From contig JBKPDY010000141.1 of NCBI GenBank assembly GCA_046728155.1, positions 1-14,733 of the forward strand: DNA of 14,733 nt. Direction: 5' to 3'. Made by a program: the position numbers and the translations under genes. Below are positions 1 through 6,543 of the stretch, piece by piece (positions within the stretch are counted from its first letter, which is position 1; each line of letters opens with the position of its first letter). The DNA comes from CAWDLX01 sp046728155 (GTDB taxonomy: Bacteria > Actinomycetota > Actinomycetes > Mycobacteriales > Micromonosporaceae). The notes under the pieces are model-generated. The model was given only the letters and a program-made list of their open reading frames with translations. It had not been told where the DNA came from and searched no databases.

Positions 1-1
1 C

Positions 2-628
2 ACCGATACCGCGCGCGGTTTCGCCGCTGCGGTTCGTCATCTCGCCCAGCGGCCCGTGGCTGCACGGATCCTCGCGGTTCAGGCGGTGCACCGCGGCCTG
101 TACGGCGTTCTGGCACTGATGACGCTCCTGCTCTACCGCAACTACTTCTACGCCGGGAGCCCGCGCGCCTCGGTGGCCGGACTCCTGCCGATCGCGGCCG
201 CGGCCGCGGTCGGGGCGGTAATCGCCGCCGTCGTCACGCCGCCGGCCAGCCGGCGGGTCGGCGGGCAACGCTGGGTCGTATTCCTGCTGGCGGCGCTGGC
301 GGTCGGCGTACCCGCACTGTGCCTGCCGATGCGCGAGTGGCTCCTCGTCGCCGGTGCCGTCCTGATCAGCGTCGCGGGGCAGGGTACCAAGATCGTCTCG
401 GACACTGTGCTTCAGGTGGAGTGCGCGGACGACTACCGCGGCCGGGTGTTCAGCGTCAACGACACCGCGTACAACCTTCTCTTCGTGGGCGGTGTGTTCA
501 TAGGAGCCCAGATCCTGCCGACCTCCGGTCATGCGCCGCGGGTCGTGCTGCTGGTCGGGCTGGCCTACGCCGTCACCACGATCTGGTACGCGGCCGTCAG
601 CCCGCGGATCCATCACGCGGTGGCGTGA
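2..628 (+). CDS. MFS-type membrane transporter, C-terminal half (5' end outside window)
   Basis: The frame is open from the first bases of the window, so this is the 3' part of a longer gene; an internal GTG at 56 is not needed as a start. The visible 208 residues hold about six hydrophobic segments (roughly residues 30-48, 57-79, 91-109, 113-130, 155-173 and 180-199). That equals the second six-helix bundle of a major facilitator superfamily protein. The stretch DDYRGRVFSVND (143-154) before a hydrophobic helix resembles the cytoplasmic loop between late helices of actinobacterial MFS proteins. Substrate cannot be told. The gene converges on cca and their ends overlap by 32 bp. It could be another multi-pass protein, but MFS is the best fit. 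Confidence 0.8.
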   Translation, partial: TDTARGFAAAVRHLAQRPVAARILAVQAVHRGLYGVLALMTLLLYRNYFYAGSPRASVAGLLPIAAAAAVGAVIAAVVTPPASRRVGGQRWVVFLLAALAVGVPALCLPMREWLLVAGAVLISVAGQGTKIVSDTVLQVECADDYRGRVFSVNDTAYNLLFVGGVFIGAQILPTSGHAPRVVLLVGLAYAVTTIWYAAVSPRIHHAVA

Positions 629-2093
629 CACCGTTCTCAGCCGCCCACCTGAGCAGCTCGGCGACCGCCTCGTCGTGGCCGAGGGGACCACGCTCCAACC
701 GCAGCTCTTTGAGATGACGCCAGGCCTGGCCAACCTTCGGACCGGGGGGCAGGCCGAGCAGTTCCATGATCGCGTTACCGTCGAGGTCCGGACGTACCCG
801 AGCCAGATCTTCGGCCGCCGCGATCCGCGCTATCCGCTCCTCGAGCGCGTCGTAATCCGCCGCCAGTTGCGCCGCCTTGCGCCGGTTGCGGGTCGTGCAG
901 TCCGATCGGGTCAACCTGTGCAGCCGGTCGAGCAGCGGCCCGGCGTCGGTGACGTACCGGCGCACAGCCGAGTCGGTCCACTCACCCCGCCCGTACCCGT
1001 AGAAGCGCAGGTGGAGCTGAACCAGCTCGGCGACATCGCTGATCACGTCCCTGGGGTACCTCAGGGCCCGCATGCGCTGCCGCGTCATCTTCGCCCCGAG
1101 GACCTCGTGGTGATGGAAGCTCACCCGTCCGTCGGCACCGATCGCCTTCGTCACCGGCTTGCCGATGTCGTGCATGAGAGCGGCCATCCGGAGGATGAAG
1201 TCCGGTCCCTCCGTCTCCAGACGAACCGCGTTGCGGACAACCGTGAGCGTGTGCTCGTACACGTCCTTGTGCTGGGCGTGCTCATCGATGGCGACGCGCA
1301 GGCCGGGCAGCTCGGGCAGGAAGATCTCAGCCAGACCCGTGTCCACCAGCAGCCGCAGCCCGGGAACCGGATCGGCGCCACAGAGCAACTTGGTGAACTC
1401 GTCCCGGATCCGCTCCGCGGTGATGCGCCCCAGGTCGCCGGCCAACGACTGCATCGCCGCGCGAACCTCGGGTGCCACCGTGAAGCGGAGCTGGGCGACG
1501 AACCTGGCCGCGCGCAGCATCCGCAGTGGGTCGTCGCCGAACGACTCCTGCGGCGTTCTCGGCGTCCGCAGGAGCCTGCCGGCGAGGTCGGTGAGCCCAC
1601 CGTACGGGTCGGTGAAGGTGTGTCCGGGCACGCTCACCGCCATGGCGTTGACCGCGAAGTCACGCCGGCGCAGGTCTTCGGCGAGGGTCGAGCCGTACCG
1701 GACGACCGGATTGCGGCTGACCCTGTCGTACGCCTCGGCCCGGAATGTCGTGATCTCCAGGCGGAGGCCGCCGCGCCGTACGCCGATGGTGCCGAACTCC
1801 CGCCCGGTCTCCCAGATCGCATCGGCCCAGCCGTCGACGATCGCCAAGGTCTGCTCCGGCCGCGCATCCGTGGCGAAGTCCAGATCGTCGCCGAGGCGCC
1901 CGAGCAGCGCGTCCCGGACCGACCCGCCGACCAGGTGCAACTCGTGTCCGGCCCGCTCGAAGCGCCGGCCGAGCTCGTCGGCGACCGGAGCAAGCCGCAC
2001 CAGCTCGCGCAGCGCCCTGCGCTGGGCAGCGTCGAGCGACCGCGCGGCTACCGCGGTAGCTGGCGACGAGCGGGACGGTGAGGTCGGCGACAT
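597..2093 (-). CDS. cca: CCA tRNA nucleotidyltransferase (class II, HD-domain type)
   Basis: 498 residues. The enzyme adds or repairs the 3'-CCA of tRNAs in the cytoplasm, using CTP and ATP without a nucleic acid template. Visible motifs are the nucleotidyltransferase signature GGSVRD (56-61), the metal-binding DLD (70-72) in DDLDFATDA, RRDFAVNAM (143-151) and GDDPLRMLRAARF (186-198), the head/neck elements of class II CCA enzymes and poly(A) polymerases. A C-terminal HD phosphohydrolase-like domain follows (H281, H308-D309 in LMHDIGKP, HHH 327-329). Actinobacterial homologues are often called PcnA. ATG at 2093 has no convincing Shine-Dalgarno sequence, but a TAGGCT -10 element lies just upstream, so the mRNA may be nearly leaderless. 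It is transcribed divergently from murJ across a 98-bp gap. Confidence 0.95.
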   Translation of the reverse strand: MSPTSPSRSSPATAVAARSLDAAQRRALRELVRLAPVADELGRRFERAGHELHLVGGSVRDALLGRLGDDLDFATDARPEQTLAIVDGWADAIWETGREFGTIGVRRGGLRLEITTFRAEAYDRVSRNPVVRYGSTLAEDLRRRDFAVNAMAVSVPGHTFTDPYGGLTDLAGRLLRTPRTPQESFGDDPLRMLRAARFVAQLRFTVAPEVRAAMQSLAGDLGRITAERIRDEFTKLLCGADPVPGLRLLVDTGLAEIFLPELPGLRVAIDEHAQHKDVYEHTLTVVRNAVRLETEGPDFILRMAALMHDIGKPVTKAIGADGRVSFHHHEVLGAKMTRQRMRALRYPRDVISDVAELVQLHLRFYGYGRGEWTDSAVRRYVTDAGPLLDRLHRLTRSDCTTRNRRKAAQLAADYDALEERIARIAAAEDLARVRPDLDGNAIMELLGLPPGPKVGQAWRHLKELRLERGPLGHDEAVAELLRWAAENGVTPPRDGSAG

Positions 2094-2102
2094 CGGTTGG
2101 CC

Positions 2103-2108
2103 AGCCTA
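2103..2108 (-). promoter_or_regulatory. Candidate -10 element of cca (TAGGCT)
   Basis: On the minus strand TAGGCT fits the actinobacterial TANNNT -10 pattern and ends 9 nt before the cca ATG. Transcription would start about 2-3 nt before the start codon. No ribosome binding site is visible in the gap, which agrees with a near-leaderless mRNA. No clear -35 element was seen. Confidence 0.4.
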
Positions 2109-2159
2109 TCCGCCGCCGGTGCCGAACGGATGCACGTGCTGCTGGTGGCCGGCGCCCTA

Positions 2160-2165
2160 TAGGGT
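2160..2165 (+). promoter_or_regulatory. Candidate -10 element (TAGGGT) upstream of murJ
   Basis: TAGGGT, within TATAGGGT, ends 6 nt before the ATG at 2172. This is the spacing expected when transcription begins on the A of a start codon. That would make the 7-codon ORF at 2172 leaderless and place murJ second on the transcript. The same hexamer at the same distance precedes sigM and the HIT-like gene in this window. Confidence 0.5.
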
Positions 2166-2171
2166 CCTGCC

Positions 2172-2195
2172 ATGAGCGGAGGCGTGCCGGTATGA
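2172..2195 (+). CDS. Candidate 7-residue leader peptide (MSGGVPV) coupled to murJ
   Basis: ATG at 2172 opens a 7-codon frame whose TGA (2193-2195) overlaps the murJ ATG (2192-2194) as ATGA. The probable promoter places the transcription start on or next to this ATG. The murJ ribosome binding site GGAGG (2178-2182) lies inside the small ORF. A ribosome reading the leader would therefore cross the murJ binding site and stop at its start codon, the geometry of translational coupling. The peptide has no run of one amino acid that would suggest attenuation. It could be chance; conservation of the frame in relatives would decide. Confidence 0.4.
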   Translation: MSGGVPV

Positions 2196-3997
2196 CCGGC
2201 GAGTGGCCGGGCCCTACCGGGGACGCGGACGCGACCGTGATCCTGCCTGCGGTGCCGTACAACCCGACCCTGGCGGGGGTCGCCCCGCCGGCGGCCACGA
2301 GCGTCGGGTACGAGGTGGACCCGTCCGCGACCACGGTGGAGCAGCCCATCATCGTGGAGCCGGAGGAGGGCACCGGGGCCGCCGTGGCCCGGCACGGCAC
2401 CGTGATGGCCGCCGGCAGCATTGTGAGCCGGATCACCGGCTTCATCCGTACCGCCGCGATCGGAGCCGCGATCGGAGCCGCGGCGGTCGGCAACGACTAC
2501 AACCTCGCCAACACCCTGCCCGGGATGGTGTACGAGCTGCTCCTCGGCGGCGTGCTCGCCAGCGTCGTCGTACCTCTGCTGGTACGGGCCCGCACCCGCG
2601 ACGCCGATCGGGGCGAGGCATACACACAACGGCTGCTGAGCCTCGCCGCCGTGTTTCTCGCCGGCGCGACGGTGGTGGCGGTGATCTGCGCGCCGCTGTT
2701 CACCCTGCTGTTGAAGAACGACTCGACGTCAGCCCCGGATCGGCATCTGATCACGACCTTGTCGTACCTGATGCTTCCGCAGATCTTCTTCTACGGCATG
2801 GCGGCCCTCTTCGCGGCGGTCCTCAATACGCGGGGCCACTTCGCGATGCCGATGTGGGCACCGATCCTCAACAACTTCGTTGTGATCGCGATAGCCGGTA
2901 CGTTCGTCATACTGCCGGGCCCGCAACCGCCGACGGCCGCGGCGCTGACCCCGGCCCAGCTTCTCGTGCTCGGGATCGGCACGACGCTCGGCATCGTCGT
3001 CCAGGCGGCCGGGCTGTGGCCGGCACTCAGGCGGGTGGGCTTCCGCTGGCGGTGGCGGCGCGACTTCCGGCAGCTCCATCTCCGGGAGCTCGGCCGGGTC
3101 GGCGCGTGGATGCTCGTCTACGTCCTGGTCAGTCAGGTCGCCGTCGTGGTCATTCTCAAGTTGGCTCAGATGGCGGCCGATCGAGGTGTGGCGTCGGGCC
3201 GGGATGTGGCCGGCCCAGCGATCTACAACAACGCCTTCCTCGTCTTCATGATGGCGCACGGCATCATCGCCGTCTCGATCATCACGGCGTTGATGCCACG
3301 TATGGCCGCCGCCGTGGCCCAGAACCGCCACGAGGACCTTGCGTACCAGCTCTCGCTCGGCACGCGGCTCACCGCCGTAGTGCTCCTGCCGGCGACCGCC
3401 GCCTACCTTGTGCTCGGTCGACCGCTCGCGGTCACCCTCTTCGAATGGCGCTCGTACAACCACAGCCAGGCAGTTGACACCGGATGGGTGATCGCGGCCG
3501 CCGGTGTGGGGCTGGTTCCGTTCGCGATCAGTCAGCTTCAGATCTTCGCCTTCTACGCGATGCCCGACACGCGGACCCCGGCCGTGCTCAACGTACCGGT
3601 CGTGGCGGTCCGGATCGGCCTGGACGTCCTGCTTTTCGTCATCCTGCCCGTGGCCTGGGTAGTAGCCGGACTGATGGTGGGAAGCACGGTCTCCTTCGTC
3701 GTCGGCGTGCTCATCGGGTACGTCCTGTTGCGACGGCGCGTCGGTCGGTTGGACCTGGGCCGCATCTTCGCGACGGTCGGCCGGCTCACCCTGGCGTCCG
3801 CGATCGCCGCCGCGCCGGCCGCCCTCGTGGTCTACCTGATGGTGCGTACATGGGGGGACGCGAAGGTGGCGAGCGCGATCGAACTCGTCGTCGGCGCACT
3901 GGTCCTGATCGCTGTCTACATCGTCGCGGCCGTCGCTCTGCGGGTGCGTGAGGTGAGAGAACTCGGCACCATGTTGCGCGCTCGGCTGGGACGCTGA
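2192..3997 (+). CDS. murJ: MurJ lipid II flippase (MviN family)
   Basis: 601 residues from ATG 2192, chosen because GGAGG (2178-2182) lies 9 nt upstream; the longer frame back to 2078 would run into cca. MurJ moves lipid II across the cytoplasmic membrane for peptidoglycan synthesis. A Pro/Glu-rich cytoplasmic N-tail of about 65 residues precedes the membrane core. In the core, GSIVSRITGFIR (75-86) supplies two conserved arginines (R80, R86), D102 matches the conserved aspartate of helix 2, and YELLLGGVLAS (114-124) is the actinobacterial form of that helix. About 14 hydrophobic segments follow to near the C-terminus. Unlike M. tuberculosis MviN (Rv3910), the protein ends after the membrane core; the pseudokinase part is the next gene. 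IGAAIGAA near residue 90 is encoded by a tandem 12-bp repeat (2458-2481). Confidence 0.95.
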   Translation: MTGEWPGPTGDADATVILPAVPYNPTLAGVAPPAATSVGYEVDPSATTVEQPIIVEPEEGTGAAVARHGTVMAAGSIVSRITGFIRTAAIGAAIGAAAVGNDYNLANTLPGMVYELLLGGVLASVVVPLLVRARTRDADRGEAYTQRLLSLAAVFLAGATVVAVICAPLFTLLLKNDSTSAPDRHLITTLSYLMLPQIFFYGMAALFAAVLNTRGHFAMPMWAPILNNFVVIAIAGTFVILPGPQPPTAAALTPAQLLVLGIGTTLGIVVQAAGLWPALRRVGFRWRWRRDFRQLHLRELGRVGAWMLVYVLVSQVAVVVILKLAQMAADRGVASGRDVAGPAIYNNAFLVFMMAHGIIAVSIITALMPRMAAAVAQNRHEDLAYQLSLGTRLTAVVLLPATAAYLVLGRPLAVTLFEWRSYNHSQAVDTGWVIAAAGVGLVPFAISQLQIFAFYAMPDTRTPAVLNVPVVAVRIGLDVLLFVILPVAWVVAGLMVGSTVSFVVGVLIGYVLLRRRVGRLDLGRIFATVGRLTLASAIAAAPAALVVYLMVRTWGDAKVASAIELVVGALVLIAVYIVAAVALRVREVRELGTMLRARLGR

Positions 3998-4001
3998 TAC
4001 G

Positions 4002-4020
4002 TCTGTCCATTATGGATAGA
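4002..4020. repeat. Imperfect palindrome just after murJ
   Basis: Arms TCTGTCC (4002-4008) and GGATAGA (4014-4020) flank ATTAT and pair with one G-T wobble. It begins 5 nt after the murJ stop codon. As RNA it would be a 7-bp hairpin without a U-tract, so it is a weak terminator candidate; as DNA it could be a protein binding site in an A/T-rich patch. Confidence 0.35.
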
Positions 4021-4172
4021 AAAGAGCACCGCTGTGTCATCGGCGATTTGAACGCTGAACTTCACAACAAACGATATCCTTGTGCGCAAAAGTGATGGAC
4101 GGCCGTTCAGAGCAGAGCCGCTGGACGTGGCGCCCGGCTCGGGGCACGCTGGACGGGCGGAAGCGTGTCCGG

Positions 4173-4194
4173 CGTGCCGCGGCACGGGTAGGGT
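4173..4194 (+). promoter_or_regulatory. Candidate operator and -10 element upstream of the pseudokinase gene
   Basis: The perfect palindrome CGTGCCGCGGCACG (4173-4186) is followed after 2 nt by TAGGGT (4189-4194), the -10-like hexamer found at other genes here. A repressor bound to the palindrome would cover the promoter core. Transcription would begin near 4201, giving a leader of about 140 nt before the GTG at 4341. GC-rich DNA makes short palindromes fairly likely, so this is suggestive only. Confidence 0.3.
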
Positions 4195-4340
4195 TCAGCC
4201 ACGGGTGCGTCTCGACGTGCTCACGCTGCGGTTACGGGCAGGCGCGCCAGCCACTGGTCTGGATTAGTGTCCACGGTTGGGGCTGGGCGGCCGCCGTAGT
4301 TGTGGCGGGTTCGCGCAGCGGATCCGATGAGGAGGATCGT

Positions 4341-5876
4341 GTGAGCCACGAAGGCCACGGGCGTCGAGCGGCGCGATCCAGCGGCCAGCCGGCTATGCCC
4401 GGCACCATCACCTTCGGTGCCTTCTCACCTGGGGACTTCCTCGCCGACCGGTACCGGATGGACGAACACATCGACGACGACTCGGCGGGCCGTCAGATCT
4501 GGCGCGGTACCGATACCGTCCTTCGCCGCCAGGTCGCCCTTGTGCTGCGCCAGCCCGGGGGCGAGGCCGCCGCCGGCATGCTGACCACCGCCGTCGCCGC
4601 CAGTCGTCTGGTCCACCCGCACATCGTGTCGGTCTACGACGCCGTCGACGACGGCGATATCGCCTACCTCGTCCGGGAGTGGGTGCCAGGGATCGCGCTG
4701 CGCGACGTGTTGCGGCAGGCGCCGCTCGACCCCGAGCGGACCACGCTGGTGGTGCACGCGATCTCGGAGGCGGTCGCGGCGCTGCACGCCGCCGGCATCG
4801 TGCACGGCAACATCCATCCCGGCACGATCCTGATCGCCGATGACGGTCGGGTCGTACTGGCTGACGCGCACGCCGACAGCCCCGCGGACGCAGCCTCCGA
4901 TGTGCGGGCGCTCGGCGCGGTGCTCTACGCCTGCCTCACCGGCCACTGGCCGTACGCGGAGGCGGGTCATTCGAGCCTGCCCGACGCGGTTCGTGACAAC
5001 ACCGGCCGGCTGGCCAGTCCGCGCCAGGTGCGGGGCGGCATTCCGCGCCACCTGGACCAGGTCGCGACCGAACTGCTCGACCATCGGATCGACCCGCCAC
5101 CGCCGGCCTCACTCGCTGCGGAGTTCGCCCGCCTCGCAACCCAGGGCGGCGACATCGACTACGACGAGAGCGTCGGTCCGATGGGATTCGGCGCCGATAC
5201 CAGTGGCGGGCGGCGGCGCGTTGGCCGGCTCGCTTTCGGGATCGCGTTTCTCGCCGCCATCGCGATCCTCGGCGCTTTTGTCGGCGTCAAGCTGCTCGGG
5301 TCGAGCTCGCCGGCGACCGCGTCGACGCCATCGCCGCCGACCAACTCGCAGCGGTCGTCGCCGGGTAACGTCACCGGGACCCCGATCGCCATCGCCGCCG
5401 ACCAGGTCCGCATCGTCGATCCACCCCGCGGCGACGGCGGCGAACTGGCCGGCGCCGAGCTGACCGTCGACGGCAAGGACTCGACCGGCTGGGCGACCAG
5501 CGACTACACCCGGCCGAACTTCGGCGCCCTCAAGCCCGGCATGGGTGTCCTCATCGACTTCGGTTCGCCCACGAAAATCAGCGAAGTGCGCGTACTCGTC
5601 AACAAGACCGGGTCCTCGGTCGAGCTGCGCAGCGGCGCGAGCGACCCCGGCGTCGGAATCACCGACAACCAGCAGGCGCGGGCCGCGGACGCCACCATCG
5701 TTCGGACCTACACCCCGATCGGACAGCCGTTGAAGGACTTCGACGGAACTAGGATGGTCTTCGACGTCGACAACACGACGACCCAGTTCCTGCTCGTCTG
5801 GATCACGAACCTGCCGCCGAAGGGCAACCGCTACTCGCTGACCGTCAACGAGATCACCGTTATCGGCGCTCCCTGA
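4341..5876 (+). CDS. Membrane-anchored pseudokinase with extracytoplasmic discoidin-like domain (MviN C-terminal type)
   Basis: 511 residues from GTG 4341, chosen because AGGAGG (4330-4335) lies 5 nt upstream; the frame stays open back to 4080. A Ser/Thr kinase-like fold spans about residues 35-270, but the key motifs are lost: the VAIK lysine is V68 (VALVLR, 65-70), HRD is HGN (155-157) in VHGNIHPGTIL, and DFG is DAH (175-177). Catalysis is therefore unlikely. After an Arg-rich stop-transfer stretch (291-296), one membrane helix (about 298-319) and a Ser/Thr/Pro linker lead to a C-terminal beta-rich domain (about 350-511) with the look of a galactose-binding/discoidin fold (DGKDSTGWATSDY, 378-390). 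The same order forms the C-terminal part of M. tuberculosis MviN, whose pseudokinase domain binds FhaA when phosphorylated. A scaffold role beside MurJ is inferred. Confidence 0.87.
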   Translation: MSHEGHGRRAARSSGQPAMPGTITFGAFSPGDFLADRYRMDEHIDDDSAGRQIWRGTDTVLRRQVALVLRQPGGEAAAGMLTTAVAASRLVHPHIVSVYDAVDDGDIAYLVREWVPGIALRDVLRQAPLDPERTTLVVHAISEAVAALHAAGIVHGNIHPGTILIADDGRVVLADAHADSPADAASDVRALGAVLYACLTGHWPYAEAGHSSLPDAVRDNTGRLASPRQVRGGIPRHLDQVATELLDHRIDPPPPASLAAEFARLATQGGDIDYDESVGPMGFGADTSGGRRRVGRLAFGIAFLAAIAILGAFVGVKLLGSSSPATASTPSPPTNSQRSSPGNVTGTPIAIAADQVRIVDPPRGDGGELAGAELTVDGKDSTGWATSDYTRPNFGALKPGMGVLIDFGSPTKISEVRVLVNKTGSSVELRSGASDPGVGITDNQQARAADATIVRTYTPIGQPLKDFDGTRMVFDVDNTTTQFLLVWITNLPPKGNRYSLTVNEITVIGAP

Positions 5877-5894
5877 CCGGGTGACTCGGCCCGA

Positions 5895-5900
5895 TAGGGT
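5895..5900 (+). promoter_or_regulatory. Candidate -10 element of sigM (TAGGGT)
   Basis: TAGGGT ends 7 nt before the GTG at 5908, the geometry of a leaderless transcript. It lies in the 31-nt gap after the pseudokinase gene. No good -35 hexamer was seen. Read-through from upstream is also possible. Confidence 0.45.
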
Positions 5901-5907
5901 GCAGGCC

Positions 5908-6543
5908 GTGACCGGTGTACGGGATCAACTCGACGACGCGGCGTTGTTACGTGCGCACGTCGCCGGCGATCCTGCCGCCTTCGGCGAGCTCGTACGGCGG
6001 CACCGGGACCGGCTCTGGGCGGTCGCCGTGCGGACGCTGGGCGACCGGGAGGAAGCGGCGGACGCGGTGCAGGACGCACTGGTCTCCGCGTTCCGTGCGG
6101 CCGACCGGTTCCGGGGCGAATCCGCCGTCAGCACCTGGCTGCACCGAATCGTCGTCAACGCCTGCCTGGACCGGGCCCGGCGCCGCCAGAGTCGACCCAC
6201 AGTCAGTCTTCCGGAGGTCGAGACCGCGGCCATGGCTCAGGCACCGCCGGACTCCGACACCGCCTTGGTCGTGCGCTCTGCACTGGCTCGGCTCCCGGCT
6301 GAGCAACGGATACCACTCGTCCTGCTCGAGGTGCAGGGCTACTCCGTCGCGGAGATCGCGGCGATCCTCGGGGTCGCCGAGGGCACGGTCAAGAGCCGCT
6401 GCGCCAGGGGCCGGGCGCGCCTCGCCCTGGCACTGGGACACCTTCGCCCCGTGCGGGCATCGGATGACCCAGGTCACGGGAACCCGCCCCGGCCGGACGA
6501 CGTCGGATTCGCTGAGGGAGTTGGACGGGGAGGTGTGTCGTGA
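5908..6543 (+). CDS. sigM: ECF RNA polymerase sigma factor, SigM-like
   Basis: 211 residues. GTG 5908 is preferred over the in-frame GTG 5881 because a TAGGGT -10 element sits between them, 7 nt before 5908, and the protein then starts close to the sigma-2 domain. Sigma region 2 covers about 14-92 (GDPAAFGELVRRH, EEAADAVQDALVSAFR, STWLHRIVVNACLD). Sigma region 4 covers about 122-176, with the helix-turn-helix YSVAEIAAILGVAEGTVKSR (145-164). There is no region 1 or 3, as expected for ECF factors. The gene overlaps the next one, its anti-sigma factor, by 4 nt, so the two products are probably made in equal amounts. Its place between murJ and trxB matches sigM of M. tuberculosis and Streptomyces. 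Regulon and signal cannot be read from sequence. Confidence 0.9.
   Translation: MTGVRDQLDDAALLRAHVAGDPAAFGELVRRHRDRLWAVAVRTLGDREEAADAVQDALVSAFRAADRFRGESAVSTWLHRIVVNACLDRARRRQSRPTVSLPEVETAAMAQAPPDSDTALVVRSALARLPAEQRIPLVLLEVQGYSVAEIAAILGVAEGTVKSRCARGRARLALALGHLRPVRASDDPGHGNPPRPDDVGFAEGVGRGGVS

Larger units (their letters stand above)
3998..4340 (+). other. 343-nt intergenic region between murJ and the pseudokinase gene
   Basis: No convincing gene. The first 90 nt (about 3998-4090) are noticeably richer in A/T than the surroundings and hold an imperfect palindrome (4002-4020) and a TATCCT hexamer (4075-4080). A perfect 14-bp palindrome (4173-4186) sits directly before a TAGGGT hexamer (4189-4194). 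AGGAGG at 4330-4335 is the ribosome binding site of the next gene. The long gap and these elements suggest that the pseudokinase gene has its own regulated promoter instead of depending only on read-through from murJ. Confidence 0.5.

Noticed and set aside
597..628. 32-bp overlap of the convergent MFS and cca genes as a possible frameshift or antisense control
   Set aside because: Both C-termini look complete and short convergent overlaps are common in compact actinobacterial genomes.
597..2093. Long plus-strand frames opposite cca (516 and 338 codons)
   Set aside because: They are antisense to a gene with complete CCA-enzyme motifs; their composition reflects the GC bias of the real gene and no family is recognisable.
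2458..2481. Tandem 12-bp repeat GATCGGAGCCGC in murJ
   Set aside because: It encodes IGAA twice within a membrane helix, in frame and compatible with the fold; an ordinary small duplication with no sign of function beyond coding.
2203..3477. 424-codon frame inside murJ on the same strand
   Set aside because: Arg/Gly/His-rich composition typical of a shifted frame; murJ membrane helices and motifs are continuous in the other frame.
4082..4267. 61-codon frame in the murJ-pseudokinase gap containing CPACRGTG, like one DnaJ zinc-finger repeat
   Set aside because: It has a GTG start only 1 nt after a possible -10 hexamer, no ribosome binding site and only one CxxC; the length is ordinary for chance frames in GC-rich DNA.
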